From contig RSEH01000143.1 in NCBI GenBank assembly GCA_006503475.1, positions 57,924-121,923 on the forward strand: a DNA stretch of 64,000 nt, written 5' to 3'. Within the stretch, counting starts at the first letter, position 1. Each line of letters opens with the position of its first letter. Source of the stretch: Stentor roeselii. Taxonomy: Eukaryota; Ciliophora; Heterotrichea; Heterotrichida; Stentoridae. Shown here piece by piece: positions 49,885 to 59,082 of this stretch. The notes below the pieces were generated by a model. The model was given only the letters and a program-made list of their open reading frames with translations. It ran no database searches and was not told the DNA's origin. Position numbers and translations under genes: made by a program.

Positions 49885-52350
49885 ATGGCAGCTCCAAACG
49901 AAAAAATCGGTGCATTATTAGACTTCGAGAAAGCCGATCTCTCAATCGCAAAAACCCACAACGTAAAATCCAAACAGCTTGCCTGCAGAGTGCGTCGTTT
50001 AGACACGAAAGCCGAATACGACCGAGACAACATCTGTCCATGTTGCAGCCTTCCGAAAGGTGCTCCATTATTCGACTTATCCTGTCAAATCTCAGATCTT
50101 TCAGAACTCGGAGTCGGTTTCCCTCTTTTCTTCTACTTCGCAAAAAGTGCGATAATCCTGTCATTTTTGGCTTTTTTCATCGTCGGTATTCCCTGCGCTT
50201 ACAGCAACATTCAAGCGAATGACTCCAGCCCCTTGTCATTAAAAACAGCGAGTTGGTACCAGTCGGCTTTTATTCCTGAGTCAAGTGAATTGCCTATATG
50301 GCAAACATGGCTTCATGGCGGTTTTTGCTTCTTTATGATACTTTACATGTTTATTTTCAAGAGGTTTCTTAAGAGAAAGACGCAGAATTTCGATTTTAAT
50401 CATACAACACCTTCTGACTTTACTGTCTGGGTTAGAGACCTGCCTTTTAATTATAAACAAATTGAGTTAAAAAACTTTTTATTGAAAAAAGCTGTCAGGG
50501 GAAGGCAAAATGTTGAGATTTCTGCGATTTCTCCTGTTTATGATATCAAGTTTTATGTGCAGCAGGTTAGAAAGATGGAACATTATAAAGGAACTCTTTC
50601 ATATGTTGAAGACTATCGAAAAAAATTCAAGAAAAATCCACCGAATCCTTGTTGCAAGTCAGGAAATTTTAACATAAAAAGACTAAAAGCTAACATTTCT
50701 AATATTCAGAAATGGCTTGATAAGTTTGAAACTGTTCATAAAAAAGTCTTTAGTACCTCAAACTCCGCTTTTGTCACTTTTAAGAGTCAGGATATCTCGA
50801 AACAATGCATCAAAAACTGGAAAAAGTCGATTTTAGACCATGTTTCATTGTTTTTATTCAAACCGATTCTTTGTTGTTGTTGTTGTTGTTTCAATAAATG
50901 GAAGTTTAAAGGAAAAGTCTTGTCGATTACTCGAGCCCCAGAGCCTAGTGACTTGATTTGGGAGAATTTAAGTGTCAAGCCTTTTGCTAAATTCTATCGT
51001 CGACTTTTTACTATTGTTTGTACTTTGGGTTTGTTAATGCTTCTCTGTTTTGTCCTGTTCCAAGTCAAGACTTTTCAATACAAGATTCATGAAAAATTAA
51101 ATGATGGAGATATTTCTAAAATGAGAGTAAGAAGCATGAGTATCATGATGGGATTGATTATTATTTTCGTAGCAAGAGTCATCGCTATTAGTGTTAGAGT
51201 TTTTTCTTCCATTGAAAAACACTTCAGCTGGACAGGGTATCATATGGCAGTTGCGAACAAGTTAATCTTTGCCACTAGTCTCAATTCAATTGCTGTCTTA
51301 CTCGTAGTAAACTTGATAGTTCCCCGTCAATTCCCAGTTTCAATTCCAGGAATCGATCGAAATGATAACACTGTTCCATTATACAAAGAATATGGACTAG
51401 CCAGTGATTTATTCTGGTTACTTTGCACTGATGCCGTGGTTTCGCCACTGACTTACTTCTTGTCTCCGCTTTACCTGGCAAAGCTATGCAAAAGACGAGC
51501 AGTTAAAAATTCCGCAAACCGAGGAATAGTTTCCATCACTCAAGGCGAAGCGAATCAGATCTGGGAAAACCCTGCAGTTGACATGGCTCAGAGATATGCG
51601 AATTACATGAAAACTTTAATGATTATTTTCGTCTTCGCTCCTATTTTTCCAGTTGGACTCTTAATCGGGTCATTTTCAATGTTCTTGCAATACTGGACAG
51701 ATAAATATCTTCTTCTTCGAAGACATGCCAGGCCTCCTCAACTAGGTTCGAAGATTTCTGATAATATCATGAGATGGATGCCGATTTTGATTCTTAGTTA
51801 CGCGGTAATATTTATTCAGTTAAGCAATCTAGTGGCTTACACCCTGAAGTCAGAAAAATCTACAAGTTTCTTGCATTGGATACCTTATGCTGTTTTAGCT
51901 TTATCTGCATTTTTCTTCATATTTCCATGCAAATGTTGGTTTTTAAGAAATAGTAGGAAAAAAGTGACTTATGATGAAAATGACTTTGAAGTTCAAAATT
52001 TGAATTTTGTTGAAGATTACTTGAGATGTAACCCAGTCACAAGTAGACAAGGGTGGAAAGATTGGCTTGATTTAATTGAAAGTAAAGAATAGGCAGGGAA
52101 AAAGGGAAGGGATGAAAAGGAAAATATTGAAAGACAGTTGAAAGAAAAAATACCGGGAGAGAGGGAATCGGTTCATCAGTATGCTTTGGTTCAGAATGAA
52201 AAAGCGATGAATTCTATGAATTTTGCTAGTGTTCATCCCAGGAAATCTACAAGTATTTTAAAGACTTTTGCTAGGATGTCAGGTGCTGGATATGCACAGA
52301 TTCCTGCTAATTCGGATCCTGATCTAGCTATTAAATTTAAAAATAGATAG
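49885..52350 (+). CDS. OSCA/TMEM63-family cation channel
   Basis: The coding sequence is join(49885..52081, 52097..52350), 816 residues. OSCA/TMEM63/CSC1 proteins are mechanically or osmotically gated cation channels. There are about ten hydrophobic helices. A cytosolic domain at about 170-340 contains DFTVWVRDLPFNY and SNSAFVTFKSQ, as in the PHM7_cyt domain. The pore region includes FAPIFPVGLLIG. A run of six Cys (ILCCCCCCF) near residue 330, encoded by a TGT repeat, is a plausible palmitoylation cluster. The C-terminal tail after the intron is soluble and Lys/Glu-rich. Location is the plasma or endolysosomal membrane by family. Confidence 0.9.
52082..52096 (+). other. 15-nt intron in the OSCA/TMEM63 gene
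   Basis: The sequence is GTAAAGAATAGGCAG, phase 1, with in-frame TAG and A at position 10. Removal adds 84 codons of tail. Confidence 0.88.
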
Positions 52351-52697
52351 TTAATTAAGTTTAGGACTGAGTTTTCTTAAAAGGTCTTGGTATAATGAAT
52401 TAGGATAAGATTTCAGGACTGTGAGTAAATATTAACTGAGATATGTATTTGGAAGTATGGAAAAATTTTATCGACTTATAAATAATTTCATATAAAATTG
52501 ATAAAATTTCAAATTTTCTCTACTTTCAAACCTTTAAATAATTCAAACCATTAAAATTTTCCTCCAACATAAAAGAAATCCAAAAAAATTTCCTCTAATA
52601 AAAAACCTTAAAATAATTCCCCAAGTCACTAATTCCTTCAACATTTAAAAAATTCCAAAAAACCATCTGAACCCTTCGGATATCTTAATTATTACAA
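52351..52697. other. Intergenic region, nothing recognised
   Basis: 347 bp of AT-rich DNA lie between two plus-strand genes. No frame or RNA is seen. Confidence 0.5.
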
Positions 52698-53126
52698 ATG
52701 GAGTCAATATTCGGTCCAAGTCTAATCAGTAACAAAGGATCAGTCCAGACCCGTTCTTTACAATCAACTCCTTTAATCTTAATTTTAGCATCAGCAAGTT
52801 GGTGTCCTCCATGTCGTCAGTTTTTCCCAACATTGCTTTCATTTTACAACTCAGTGAACCAATCATCAAAGCGATTAGAAATCATTTGGCTAAGCCGCGA
52901 CCGTTCAATAGAAGACTTTAATAGCGTAAGAAAGAACTGTCCTTGGCTAGCTGTTCCATTCGACCAAGACAAAATTGAGTCAATTCTTCAAAGATTCGAC
53001 ATTGATGTCATCCCGAAGCTTTACCTTCTCAATAGTGATGGAAGTTTGGCACATACTGAGTGCAGACAAGATATTGTCACGAAAGGTCCTGCGGCGGTGA
53101 ATGACTGGGTAAGGATTAGAAATTAG
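52698..53126 (+). CDS. Tryparedoxin/nucleoredoxin-like thioredoxin protein
   Basis: The 142-residue protein has the WCPPC active site (residues about 37-41) in SASWCPPCRQF, the family-typical WLSRD strand, and the FDIDVIPKLYLL segment with the cis-proline. WCPPC is typical of tryparedoxins and nucleoredoxins, which reduce peroxidases and other targets. The protein is short but complete for a single thioredoxin domain. It is convergent with the aldo-keto reductase gene, 22 bp apart. Confidence 0.93.
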   Translation: MESIFGPSLISNKGSVQTRSLQSTPLILILASASWCPPCRQFFPTLLSFYNSVNQSSKRLEIIWLSRDRSIEDFNSVRKNCPWLAVPFDQDKIESILQRFDIDVIPKLYLLNSDGSLAHTECRQDIVTKGPAAVNDWVRIRN

Positions 53127-53148
53127 ATTTAAGAATAAGATACTTGAA

Positions 53149-54003
53149 TTAAACTAGGATAGTGTTTGGGTCCCAACATGTCCTTTTTGAGGTTTTTAGT
53201 CGGATATCGGAGAGTTTTTTCATGTTTAATTCTGATAGTTCAAAGTCCAGTTTTGAGTTTTCTTCTAGACGATCTTGGTTTGAACTTTTAGGTAATATTA
53301 TGTTTCCTTTTTGAAGGTTCCATCTTAATAATACCTGCGCTTTAGTAACTTTTAATTCTTCAGCGATTTCAGTTAAAGACTCATCCTTCCAAAGATCCTG
53401 CAGTCCTCGAGCAAGAGGCGAATAAGCTTCAATCAGTATTTTTTCATTATTACAGAAAGTTTCAAGGTCTGGGTCTTGGCACCAAGGATGAAGTTCGAAT
53501 TGATTGACAGTTGGTTTGACTTTAGAGATTTTCAATAGTTTTTCTAAATGTTTTATTGTAAAATTTGAAACTCCGATGGCTCTTATCTTGCCTGAAGCCT
53601 GCATTTCTTCCAACGCTTGCCAGGTCTCATGTCGCAAGTCTACTTGTTTTGGGTCTGAAGGACTCAGACCTTGCACCCCTGGCCAATGAACGAGCATCAA
53701 GTCAATGTAGGAGGTTTTCAGCTCGGTTAAAGATGATTCGATTGCTTTAATGGATGATTGGTAACCTTGCATGTTTGGAGGAATTTTTGATGAGATGAAA
53801 ATAGTTTCACGTGGATAGGATGATATGCTTTCTGAAATAACTTTGTGATTACGATAAAATATTGCTGAGTCAATGTGACGATATCCAAGAGAAAGTGCTG
53901 AAGAGACCACAGACTGACAAACACCCAGAGGTATCTGATACGTTCCTAATCCAACAACCGGTATTTTAACAGAGTTGTTAAGTGTAAGAGCCGCTTTGAT
54001 CAT
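53149..54003 (-). CDS. Aldo-keto reductase
   Basis: The 284-residue (alpha/beta)8 barrel protein has the catalytic tetrad visible: Asp in HIDSA, Tyr in IFYRN, Lys in ISSKIPP and His in LVHWPG. GVSNF, QFELHPW, AYSPLARG and the C-terminal ILPKSSNQDR (NADPH-binding) follow in the usual order. It reduces aldehydes or ketones with NADPH in the cytosol; the substrate cannot be told. The length is slightly below the usual 300-320 because the C-terminal loop is short. Confidence 0.95.
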   Translation of the reverse strand: MIKAALTLNNSVKIPVVGLGTYQIPLGVCQSVVSSALSLGYRHIDSAIFYRNHKVISESISSYPRETIFISSKIPPNMQGYQSSIKAIESSLTELKTSYIDLMLVHWPGVQGLSPSDPKQVDLRHETWQALEEMQASGKIRAIGVSNFTIKHLEKLLKISKVKPTVNQFELHPWCQDPDLETFCNNEKILIEAYSPLARGLQDLWKDESLTEIAEELKVTKAQVLLRWNLQKGNIILPKSSNQDRLEENSKLDFELSELNMKKLSDIRLKTSKRTCWDPNTILV

Positions 54004-54070
54004 AAGTCAGTAATACAATACTGTAAAATTACTGAAAATTAAAAAATCCCTGATAAATCTCTAAACTAAT

Positions 54071-57000
54071 CTATCTCCACTTGAAGTTATCCCTTCGATC
54101 CTTAATGGCCTGATTGAGTTTCTTAAAGTCTTCTTGGTATTCCTGAGGAATCAAAGTGCACATGCTCCACGCGTTTTTAGTATCCTGTCCAATTTTGTTA
54201 ATCATCGGCGAATACACCAAGAAAAACAACAACAAGCTAAAAACACTATAAAGACTCATCTGAACCTGTTGATAAACTTTCATTCCAATCTGTTGACTGC
54301 GGTAGTCATCTTCATAAAGTTCCGAGGAGTACTCAAGTGCGTCATACAAATAAAGACTATCCAATTCCCTCAACAACTGAACATCTTCATTCATCAATAA
54401 AGCATTTGCTTCTTCAATGGTCGTCACGTTGCTTGCCTGAATTTTCAGCAAAATATTCCTGGCAAGAGTCGTGTAAAGCCCAAGAGCACTGTGAAGTCCT
54501 TGAGTCATTGCATTGTCCCCGACAGTGGCGCATTTACTTGAGTCACTTCGATTCACAGGGGCAGTACAAGCGTCTTTAAACAGTAAATCATCATGTTTAT
54601 TGCTTCGAACCTCGTTAAAACTAAGACCTTCTTCACTATTTCCGAAAATCAGCGAATTTTCCACGTAGTCCAACTCTTCAATTACCTTCTGTGCGTAGTT
54701 AAAAGCAGAGCCGCGGTCTTGCTTGGTAGGAACGACGTACTTATACCCGAATGAAGGGACTTGTTCTAAAATAGACTCAGTTACCCAATGGTTCACTGCT
54801 CGTGACAGTTCCTTGCGACGACTGGCCCAGTTGATATGAATCGGCTCTTCCTTCAAGATATTTCCAACAACATGGTACCCTGTATAATAAACCAGGGAAA
54901 AATAAGCTAAACTGATGATAAAAAAACACAAAAGTTTCGCGACCATTATTTTTCTCTGTTTCGGGTCATAAGCTAAAACTTTTTTCTGCTCAGCGATTTT
55001 TTTCTTTTTATTCATTGAAGGTTTTTTTGTATCTTTTTCACTTTCATCAGGTTTTCCTGCAGTTTCATCTTTTTTCTCCTCGTCTTGGTTCATCTCTTCA
55101 TTGTTATGTTCGTCAAGGTCCATATTTGCCTGTTCATTTAAAATATTGAGACGATCACAACATTTCGCTTTCATCACTCGACATACATATGCCGGTATTT
55201 CAAAGAAAATTTCCCAGATCTCTCTTCGGGACTTTTCAATTGTTTTAATTGCAGGGATGATTGCGAATCCTGCACAGAAAAATAGTAAAATAACTGAAAC
55301 AAGAATAAGTAAAATAGCAGTAATCCTCTGTTTTTCCAGGTCTTTCTTAGCAGCACTGACGTAGTAGTCAGAAGAGATGTTTAAGTACTGCAGAGTCTCT
55401 CCCATTCCATTGCGATAAAGGTAAAAAGCTCTTCTGTTATCAAGTCCGATGACTTGACTTTTGTATTCTTGATACAAAAGAAAGCCTTGAAGGATGAAAT
55501 TTGAAGTAGCATCAAATAAATTGCTTTTAATTTCCCTGATATGGTCACCTTCGAGTAAATAAGCTGAAATGTCTTCATCGACGTAGATGTCTCGGTCTTT
55601 AGAGCTGAGGACTTGATAATTCTTGTAAAGCTCCAAGTTGATCTCATGCATGTCGTCAGTGTCGTAAGTCAACCAGTTGAAGTAAGTGTCTCTGGCAGTC
55701 GTGTCTTTGAAACCTGTTGATTTATCTGCTAGTTGAATCATTCTTGCGTAGAATGAAAGACTTCTTGCATAATGTCGGCAGTTGCCGACTAGGTTCACGT
55801 AATGACTGAGTTTTTCATTTGAATTTACTGATTTTCCGATGATTTCGTAAGTTAGAATAGAAGTCATTATCAGGACCACGATTGTGATGATTAAAGTGAT
55901 TTTGAATCTTAAGACGTATTTTTTGGTACTCGCAAATTCGTAGGAAACAAGACCTTTTATTGACTTGTTGAACTGGGCTAAACTCGCCATGCTTGAATTC
56001 ATACTTTTCGATGAGGCGCTTTGACCATCGGCGCCTTCTCCATGTTCCAGCTGTTCTTCTGAAACCTTCTGTGAGTTATCTGAACTTTTATCAGAAAAAT
56101 CTTCATCACTTTCACTTTTTGATTCACTGCCACTGTTAGAGTCACTGCTGCTTGAACTGTTTTTATCCTTTGAAGGTCCAGGAACCGCTTCATAAAAGAT
56201 CTTAACTGACTTCGAGTCATCTTTTTTTTCCTTGTTCGGATCTTCAACACTTGCAGTGCTACTTGAATTTCCTTCTTTTGCCTTTTTCAAGCTTTCCCCA
56301 GAGAGGACTGCCTTATCCATGACTCTAGTACTATCAGCTTTCGAAGCACTTGACTCATCACTTTCCTCTGACTCACTTTCTTCTGAGTTTTCTTCAGATT
56401 CACTTTCTTCCTCTTCCGATTCACTTTGCCCACTTTCTTCACTTTCTTCACTTTCCTTACTTTCCTTATTACTATCAGAGATACTTTGACTTTCATCAGA
56501 ACTTGAATGTTTATTTTCAGTCGGGTTGGTTTTTTCAATGTTTTTTTCAACTGGCAAAATAGAACTGATGGGTTTTGAGTCTTCTTTAAAGCCTTCGTTT
56601 TTTGCATCGTTTTTATCTTTTTTCTCGATCATCTCGATTTTTAAGATAAAATAGTGATGCTCACCAATTGACAAGTCGTTAAGGCGCAGTCTTAGTCGAC
56701 AGTTGAACTTGTCATGATCAGAAGAGTGTTCAAAACCGTCTGGACTCATCATGTTTTCTTTGTTTTCCTCGAAGTTGTTGATGATGCTCGTGATTTTCTG
56801 GTCTGTGTTCTTGCTTGAGCCGATGTCGAAGATCTCGCTGCATTGAACTGTGAAACCTGTTATTATGAATTCGGGGTTCATCATTATTATCTCGTATTTT
56901 GGACTTGTTGGCTTTATTATGGCGGAAAGATAAGGTGGAAGTTCACCGTTTGGAACTACTTTTACCAGAAGTCTTGCTTCGAAGATGTTGTTGTTCTTGT

Positions 57001-59068
57001 TGGTGAAGTAAAGGACTAATTGCTGGTTGTCGATTATTGAATATTTTCCGGATTCGTGGAATTTTTTTATGTACTCGTCGTGGTTCTCGGAAAAAGGGGA
57101 GGGGATTATTAGAGAGATGTTTCGACCTACTAGCTCTGCTGATAAGTAACCTAGTTGTTGACAAGCAGAGGCATTAGCCTTCTGAATTTCTCCAATAGTT
57201 TCAAAATCTCCAGAAACCCTTAAAATCGCATTATCCGAGTCAAAAAAAGACAAAGGCTGAGTCAAGCTATTGATGATATTTGCATTGACATTCTTCTGCT
57301 GAGCTTCCTCCTGCATTTCAGCCTTATTAAGATATCTCTGTCCAAGATCTGAGAAGTTATTCAAGCTGCTTAAAAACCATCCATACATCCTAAGGGCCTG
57401 AGTATTTTTCGAGTTTAACTTGAGAAGTTTCTGATAATTTCCGCGAGTGACTCCAATCATTTTCGACGTCTCTCCTGCCAACTTATTCAATTTTTGAATT
57501 TTTGGAGTCTTGCTTTCAAGTTCTGCCCAAAAGTAAAACTGAGACCTTGTCACTGTCTCATCATTTTTCTGAGCGTTTTGAAAAGCCTTTTCAAACATTT
57601 CATAGTCATAAGCGTCGTCTTTCATGTTCGACATGTAAAAACTTTCAGATGTTTTGCGGAAGTGGAATAAAGCGTATTGTGAGTCGATTTTATTTGCGAT
57701 TACTAGGCCTTTGAAACATTGAACCATTGCGAGGATGTAGTTTTCGAAAATGTGCAGCTGGATTAGTCCTGACCAGAGATACAAAAGCTCTGCATTGGGG
57801 AATTTTTTGAAGGCTTCGTTAAAAAGATTTTCCAGTTCGGTCAGGGTCTCAGTTTGCAGAGTTCTAAACTCTTGGTTGTCTTCTTCATCGTTTTCTCCAT
57901 ACATGCTTTTAAGGTTCTTATTTTTCGCTTCTTCTAAACGCATCACTAACATTCTTGCCTTGATTTCTACTTGATATGGGTTCGTCAGGTGTTGGATTTT
58001 TTTCTCGAGAAGGGTTCTTGAACGCTTGATTACTGCTAGATGGCAGATTTGAACTAGGCAGGGTGTTAGGAAGTAAAAAAGCATTGTTACTGATGAGTTT
58101 GACTGGTCAGTACTTTTGAAAAATTCTCCGATCAACATGCAAAACACTGCTGAAGTAAAACAAACTATGCTGGCTAACCTTAGGTTGCACATTGTCATGT
58201 TGTAGTAAGGAATGTATTGAGTGTAAACATAGCAAAGTACCAATCCAATAACCAGACAAATAACCAAAAACAAAATAATCTTCCCGGTAGTTTCAATAAA
58301 ATAATAACAACAAATAATTCCCAAATAAGAAGCCAATCTCAATAACTTAAATCGACTATGCGGTTTCGCCATGACTCCTCCACACATCGCACAAATATCA
58401 AAATAAAGCATTCCACAAAGACAAACAATTCCAAAGTAAATAAGCGTAAAGATAACAAAAACAATCATAAACTGATACCCACTGGGCAGACTAAGACACT
58501 GACTTTTATTATTCAAGGCACATCTCATAGAAAACACCAAAGAATCCAGAAACGGAATAATCAATAAATTAGTGATCAAAGTGATCAACCCTTTCATAAC
58601 CTTCGTCAAAAAGTTCATGATCGAAACGCTGACCCCTTTAACAAAAGCCAAAACAATCCCGATGACAATTACTGCAAGAGTAAAAAATCCAATAATCACC
58701 AAAAGCGCCATGAAACTACTGGACCCGGTCCTAAAGTACCGATCAAATCGAAAGACCCAGCAGACGTCAATCAGCCATTGCGTCTGAGTCAAGTTCCAAG
58801 GACTGTCTTTTCCATAAGGTCCTAGTTCTGAGTATTTCCCGTCATTAAGCACGATGCTGAGCAGTTGAAAAGCTTCAATGGCGATCATCAACATATGATA
58901 ATGGACCGCTATTGACAATTTCATCGTGTTTAGCCTGAAAAACAAGCCAAAAAGATGAGTCTTCAGGTACTTCATTATCTGGTTGTTACCTTCTGACTCA
59001 CTTTCTCCTTCTTCTTGGTCAGCTTCGTTGAGTTTGAGATACTCAGCCTCGTCAACATGTCCTCTCAT
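54071..59068 (-). CDS. TmcB-like giant membrane protein with PAS domain
   Basis: The 1665-residue protein has an N-terminal block of about seven membrane helices (about 60-345), a TPR-like helical region (about 370-600), a PAS domain (about 630-750: ANASACQQLGYLSAELVGR, SLIIPSPFSENHDEYI) and a long acidic Ser/Glu region (about 860-1040). A C-terminal half follows with several more membrane helices (for example near 1070 and 1250). The order matches TmcB-like proteins, which are expanded in ciliates. PAS suggests ligand, redox or light sensing. Signalling is likely, but the output is unknown. It starts 14 bp after the stop of the upstream kinase gene. Confidence 0.85.
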   Translation of the reverse strand: MRGHVDEAEYLKLNEADQEEGESESEGNNQIMKYLKTHLFGLFFRLNTMKLSIAVHYHMLMIAIEAFQLLSIVLNDGKYSELGPYGKDSPWNLTQTQWLIDVCWVFRFDRYFRTGSSSFMALLVIIGFFTLAVIVIGIVLAFVKGVSVSIMNFLTKVMKGLITLITNLLIIPFLDSLVFSMRCALNNKSQCLSLPSGYQFMIVFVIFTLIYFGIVCLCGMLYFDICAMCGGVMAKPHSRFKLLRLASYLGIICCYYFIETTGKIILFLVICLVIGLVLCYVYTQYIPYYNMTMCNLRLASIVCFTSAVFCMLIGEFFKSTDQSNSSVTMLFYFLTPCLVQICHLAVIKRSRTLLEKKIQHLTNPYQVEIKARMLVMRLEEAKNKNLKSMYGENDEEDNQEFRTLQTETLTELENLFNEAFKKFPNAELLYLWSGLIQLHIFENYILAMVQCFKGLVIANKIDSQYALFHFRKTSESFYMSNMKDDAYDYEMFEKAFQNAQKNDETVTRSQFYFWAELESKTPKIQKLNKLAGETSKMIGVTRGNYQKLLKLNSKNTQALRMYGWFLSSLNNFSDLGQRYLNKAEMQEEAQQKNVNANIINSLTQPLSFFDSDNAILRVSGDFETIGEIQKANASACQQLGYLSAELVGRNISLIIPSPFSENHDEYIKKFHESGKYSIIDNQQLVLYFTNKNNNIFEARLLVKVVPNGELPPYLSAIIKPTSPKYEIIMMNPEFIITGFTVQCSEIFDIGSSKNTDQKITSIINNFEENKENMMSPDGFEHSSDHDKFNCRLRLRLNDLSIGEHHYFILKIEMIEKKDKNDAKNEGFKEDSKPISSILPVEKNIEKTNPTENKHSSSDESQSISDSNKESKESEESEESGQSESEEEESESEENSEESESEESDESSASKADSTRVMDKAVLSGESLKKAKEGNSSSTASVEDPNKEKKDDSKSVKIFYEAVPGPSKDKNSSSSSDSNSGSESKSESDEDFSDKSSDNSQKVSEEQLEHGEGADGQSASSKSMNSSMASLAQFNKSIKGLVSYEFASTKKYVLRFKITLIITIVVLIMTSILTYEIIGKSVNSNEKLSHYVNLVGNCRHYARSLSFYARMIQLADKSTGFKDTTARDTYFNWLTYDTDDMHEINLELYKNYQVLSSKDRDIYVDEDISAYLLEGDHIREIKSNLFDATSNFILQGFLLYQEYKSQVIGLDNRRAFYLYRNGMGETLQYLNISSDYYVSAAKKDLEKQRITAILLILVSVILLFFCAGFAIIPAIKTIEKSRREIWEIFFEIPAYVCRVMKAKCCDRLNILNEQANMDLDEHNNEEMNQDEEKKDETAGKPDESEKDTKKPSMNKKKKIAEQKKVLAYDPKQRKIMVAKLLCFFIISLAYFSLVYYTGYHVVGNILKEEPIHINWASRRKELSRAVNHWVTESILEQVPSFGYKYVVPTKQDRGSAFNYAQKVIEELDYVENSLIFGNSEEGLSFNEVRSNKHDDLLFKDACTAPVNRSDSSKCATVGDNAMTQGLHSALGLYTTLARNILLKIQASNVTTIEEANALLMNEDVQLLRELDSLYLYDALEYSSELYEDDYRSQQIGMKVYQQVQMSLYSVFSLLLFFLVYSPMINKIGQDTKNAWSMCTLIPQEYQEDFKKLNQAIKDRRDNFKWR

Positions 59069-59082
59069 TTATAATTCACTCA

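Noticed and set aside
54060-54110. Possible 15-nt intron GTGGAGATAGATTAG at the end of the TmcB-like gene
   Set aside because: It starts GTG, not GTA, and has G rather than A at position 10; all other introns keep both features.
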